A DNA stretch of 23,029 nucleotides from a virus, in the IMG/VR virus record IMGVR_UViG_3300034375_005797, positions 1 through 23,029 of that record. The stretch is one strand, 5' to 3'. Position numbers and translations under genes: made by a program. Below are positions 22,243 through 23,029 of the stretch, one piece after another (within the stretch, counting starts at the first letter, position 1; every line of letters begins with the position of its first letter). A model generated the notes under the pieces. The model was not told the origin of the DNA and ran no database searches. It saw nothing but the letters and a program-made list of their open reading frames with translations.

Positions 22243-23029
22243 CCTATTACGTAAAGCATCCATAATAACCACACCTACAGCTTATGCTGAGGACTTTCTG
22301 TATAACATTAAACCTGCAGGAGGTTTAGGAGATGAGATTGTTACTAATGGTACATTTGATACAGATTCTAATTGGAACAAAACAGGCACTTGGACTATAT
22401 CAAATAATTCTGCTACTGCTGATGCAGACAGCACATCACAATATTTACAACAAGATTTCACAATAACAAACGGAAAAATATATGAGTTTAATTATGTTAT
22501 TTTACAAAATACACTCAACGGTAATGGTGCTGCGTTAAGTAGCTTTGGTGGTTTTGGAACAGTAGCTATAAGTAATGAAATAGGACAACATAAAACATTT
22601 ATAACAGCAACAAATTCTTCAGCAGCGTATGTTTTAAAGATAGGTGTTTCATCTACCTGCACCACAGGAACAATTATTATAGATAATGTAAGTGTTAAAG
22701 AAGTGGTTGATTTTAGCTTTGACAGAAACTCAACAGGAACAAGAGTCAATGAAGATTATCTTATAGAAGATGTGCCTTATAATTTATTAAGACATAGTGA
22801 AAGTATATTATCTACAACTAATTGGTCAATCGTTGGCGCAACTACTGAAATAGGTTATAGCGACCCACAAGGAACTTTAAATGCTGTTAAAGTAACACCT
22901 ACAGGCAACGACCCATATGTTTATGGTAATATTCAAAATTTATCTTATAAAACTTATACAGGGTCTATATATGTAAAAGGCTCAGAAGCAGCAGATGGTT
23001 TAAGTATTAGGTTATGGTTAATTAGAGAT
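22235..23029 (+). CDS. Tail fibre / receptor-binding protein (3' end cut by window)
   Basis: ATG 22235 opens a frame that stays open to the last base, giving 265 visible residues. The N-terminus SNLLRKASIITTPTAYAEDFL matches the short peptide that begins many tail-fibre proteins of Bacteroidetes phages. Residues about 34-155 form a beta-sandwich with the pattern of a carbohydrate-binding module: NGTFDTDSNW near the start and IIIDNVSVKEVVDF at the end. A FDRNSTGTRVNEDYLIEDVPYNLL motif (155-178) follows, then a second similar beta domain begins (LSTTNWSIVGATTEIGYS). The protein probably binds host surface glycans. A minus-strand frame at 22492-22749 is a by-product of this coding sequence. Confidence 0.8.
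   Translation, partial: MSNLLRKASIITTPTAYAEDFLYNIKPAGGLGDEIVTNGTFDTDSNWNKTGTWTISNNSATADADSTSQYLQQDFTITNGKIYEFNYVILQNTLNGNGAALSSFGGFGTVAISNEIGQHKTFITATNSSAAYVLKIGVSSTCTTGTIIIDNVSVKEVVDFSFDRNSTGTRVNEDYLIEDVPYNLLRHSESILSTTNWSIVGATTEIGYSDPQGTLNAVKVTPTGNDPYVYGNIQNLSYKTYTGSIYVKGSEAADGLSIRLWLIRD

Noticed and set aside
1-23029. tRNA genes, CRISPR arrays, insertion sequences, integrase or att sites
   Set aside because: I scanned for T-loop consensus sequences, evenly spaced repeats, terminal inverted repeats and transposase or recombinase motifs and found none I could support.

Overview
The window is a contiguous piece of a tailed double-stranded DNA phage genome. Every gene I can support is on the + strand. 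The DNA is very AT-rich, genes are packed with short overlaps (ATGA, TAATG), and most starts lack a Shine-Dalgarno sequence, which is typical of phages of Bacteroidetes, probably marine or freshwater Flavobacteriia. The tape measure gene, tail-chaperone frameshift and tail-tube candidate indicate a long, non-contractile tail (siphovirus-like). No integrase, repressor, tRNA or CRISPR array is visible. The species cannot be named from the sequence alone.

Region 1 (1-6432) holds DNA and nucleotide metabolism: a metallophosphoesterase cut by the window edge, a flap-type 5'-3' exonuclease, a DUF6378-like protein, then a tight cluster of an SGNH-hydrolase-like protein, an aGPT-PPlase-like (amino acid:DNA transferase-like) helical protein, a fold-type II PLP enzyme, a thymidylate synthase/pyrimidine hydroxymethylase homologue and a MazG-like pyrophosphohydrolase. 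I read that cluster as a candidate pathway for hypermodifying a pyrimidine in phage DNA. It is followed by a possible PD-(D/E)XK protein, an unknown protein and a stand-alone DnaA domain IV-like DNA-binding protein.

Region 2 (6476-8965) holds DNA packaging and an RNA-like segment: small and large terminase subunits, then about 485 bases without a gene. That stretch has locally higher GC, several perfect stems and a possible pseudoknot, and probably encodes a structured RNA. Three small genes and a strong intrinsic terminator follow.

Region 3 (8984-16151) holds neck and tail genes: a tail assembly chaperone with a T9 slippery run and a long -1 frame extension that ends exactly at the next start codon, two neck/tail-completion candidates, two large tail proteins, a 51-residue protein and the tape measure protein.

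Region 4 (16195-22045) holds head genes: XkdF-like prohead protease, a small four-cysteine protein, acidic scaffold, major capsid protein, putative tail tube protein, a small beta-rich protein, a portal fused to a MuF-like domain, and a head-tail connector candidate. Stem-loops follow the capsid gene and the tail-tube gene. Region 5 (22042-23029) begins the receptor-binding/tail fibre module, whose main gene runs off the window.
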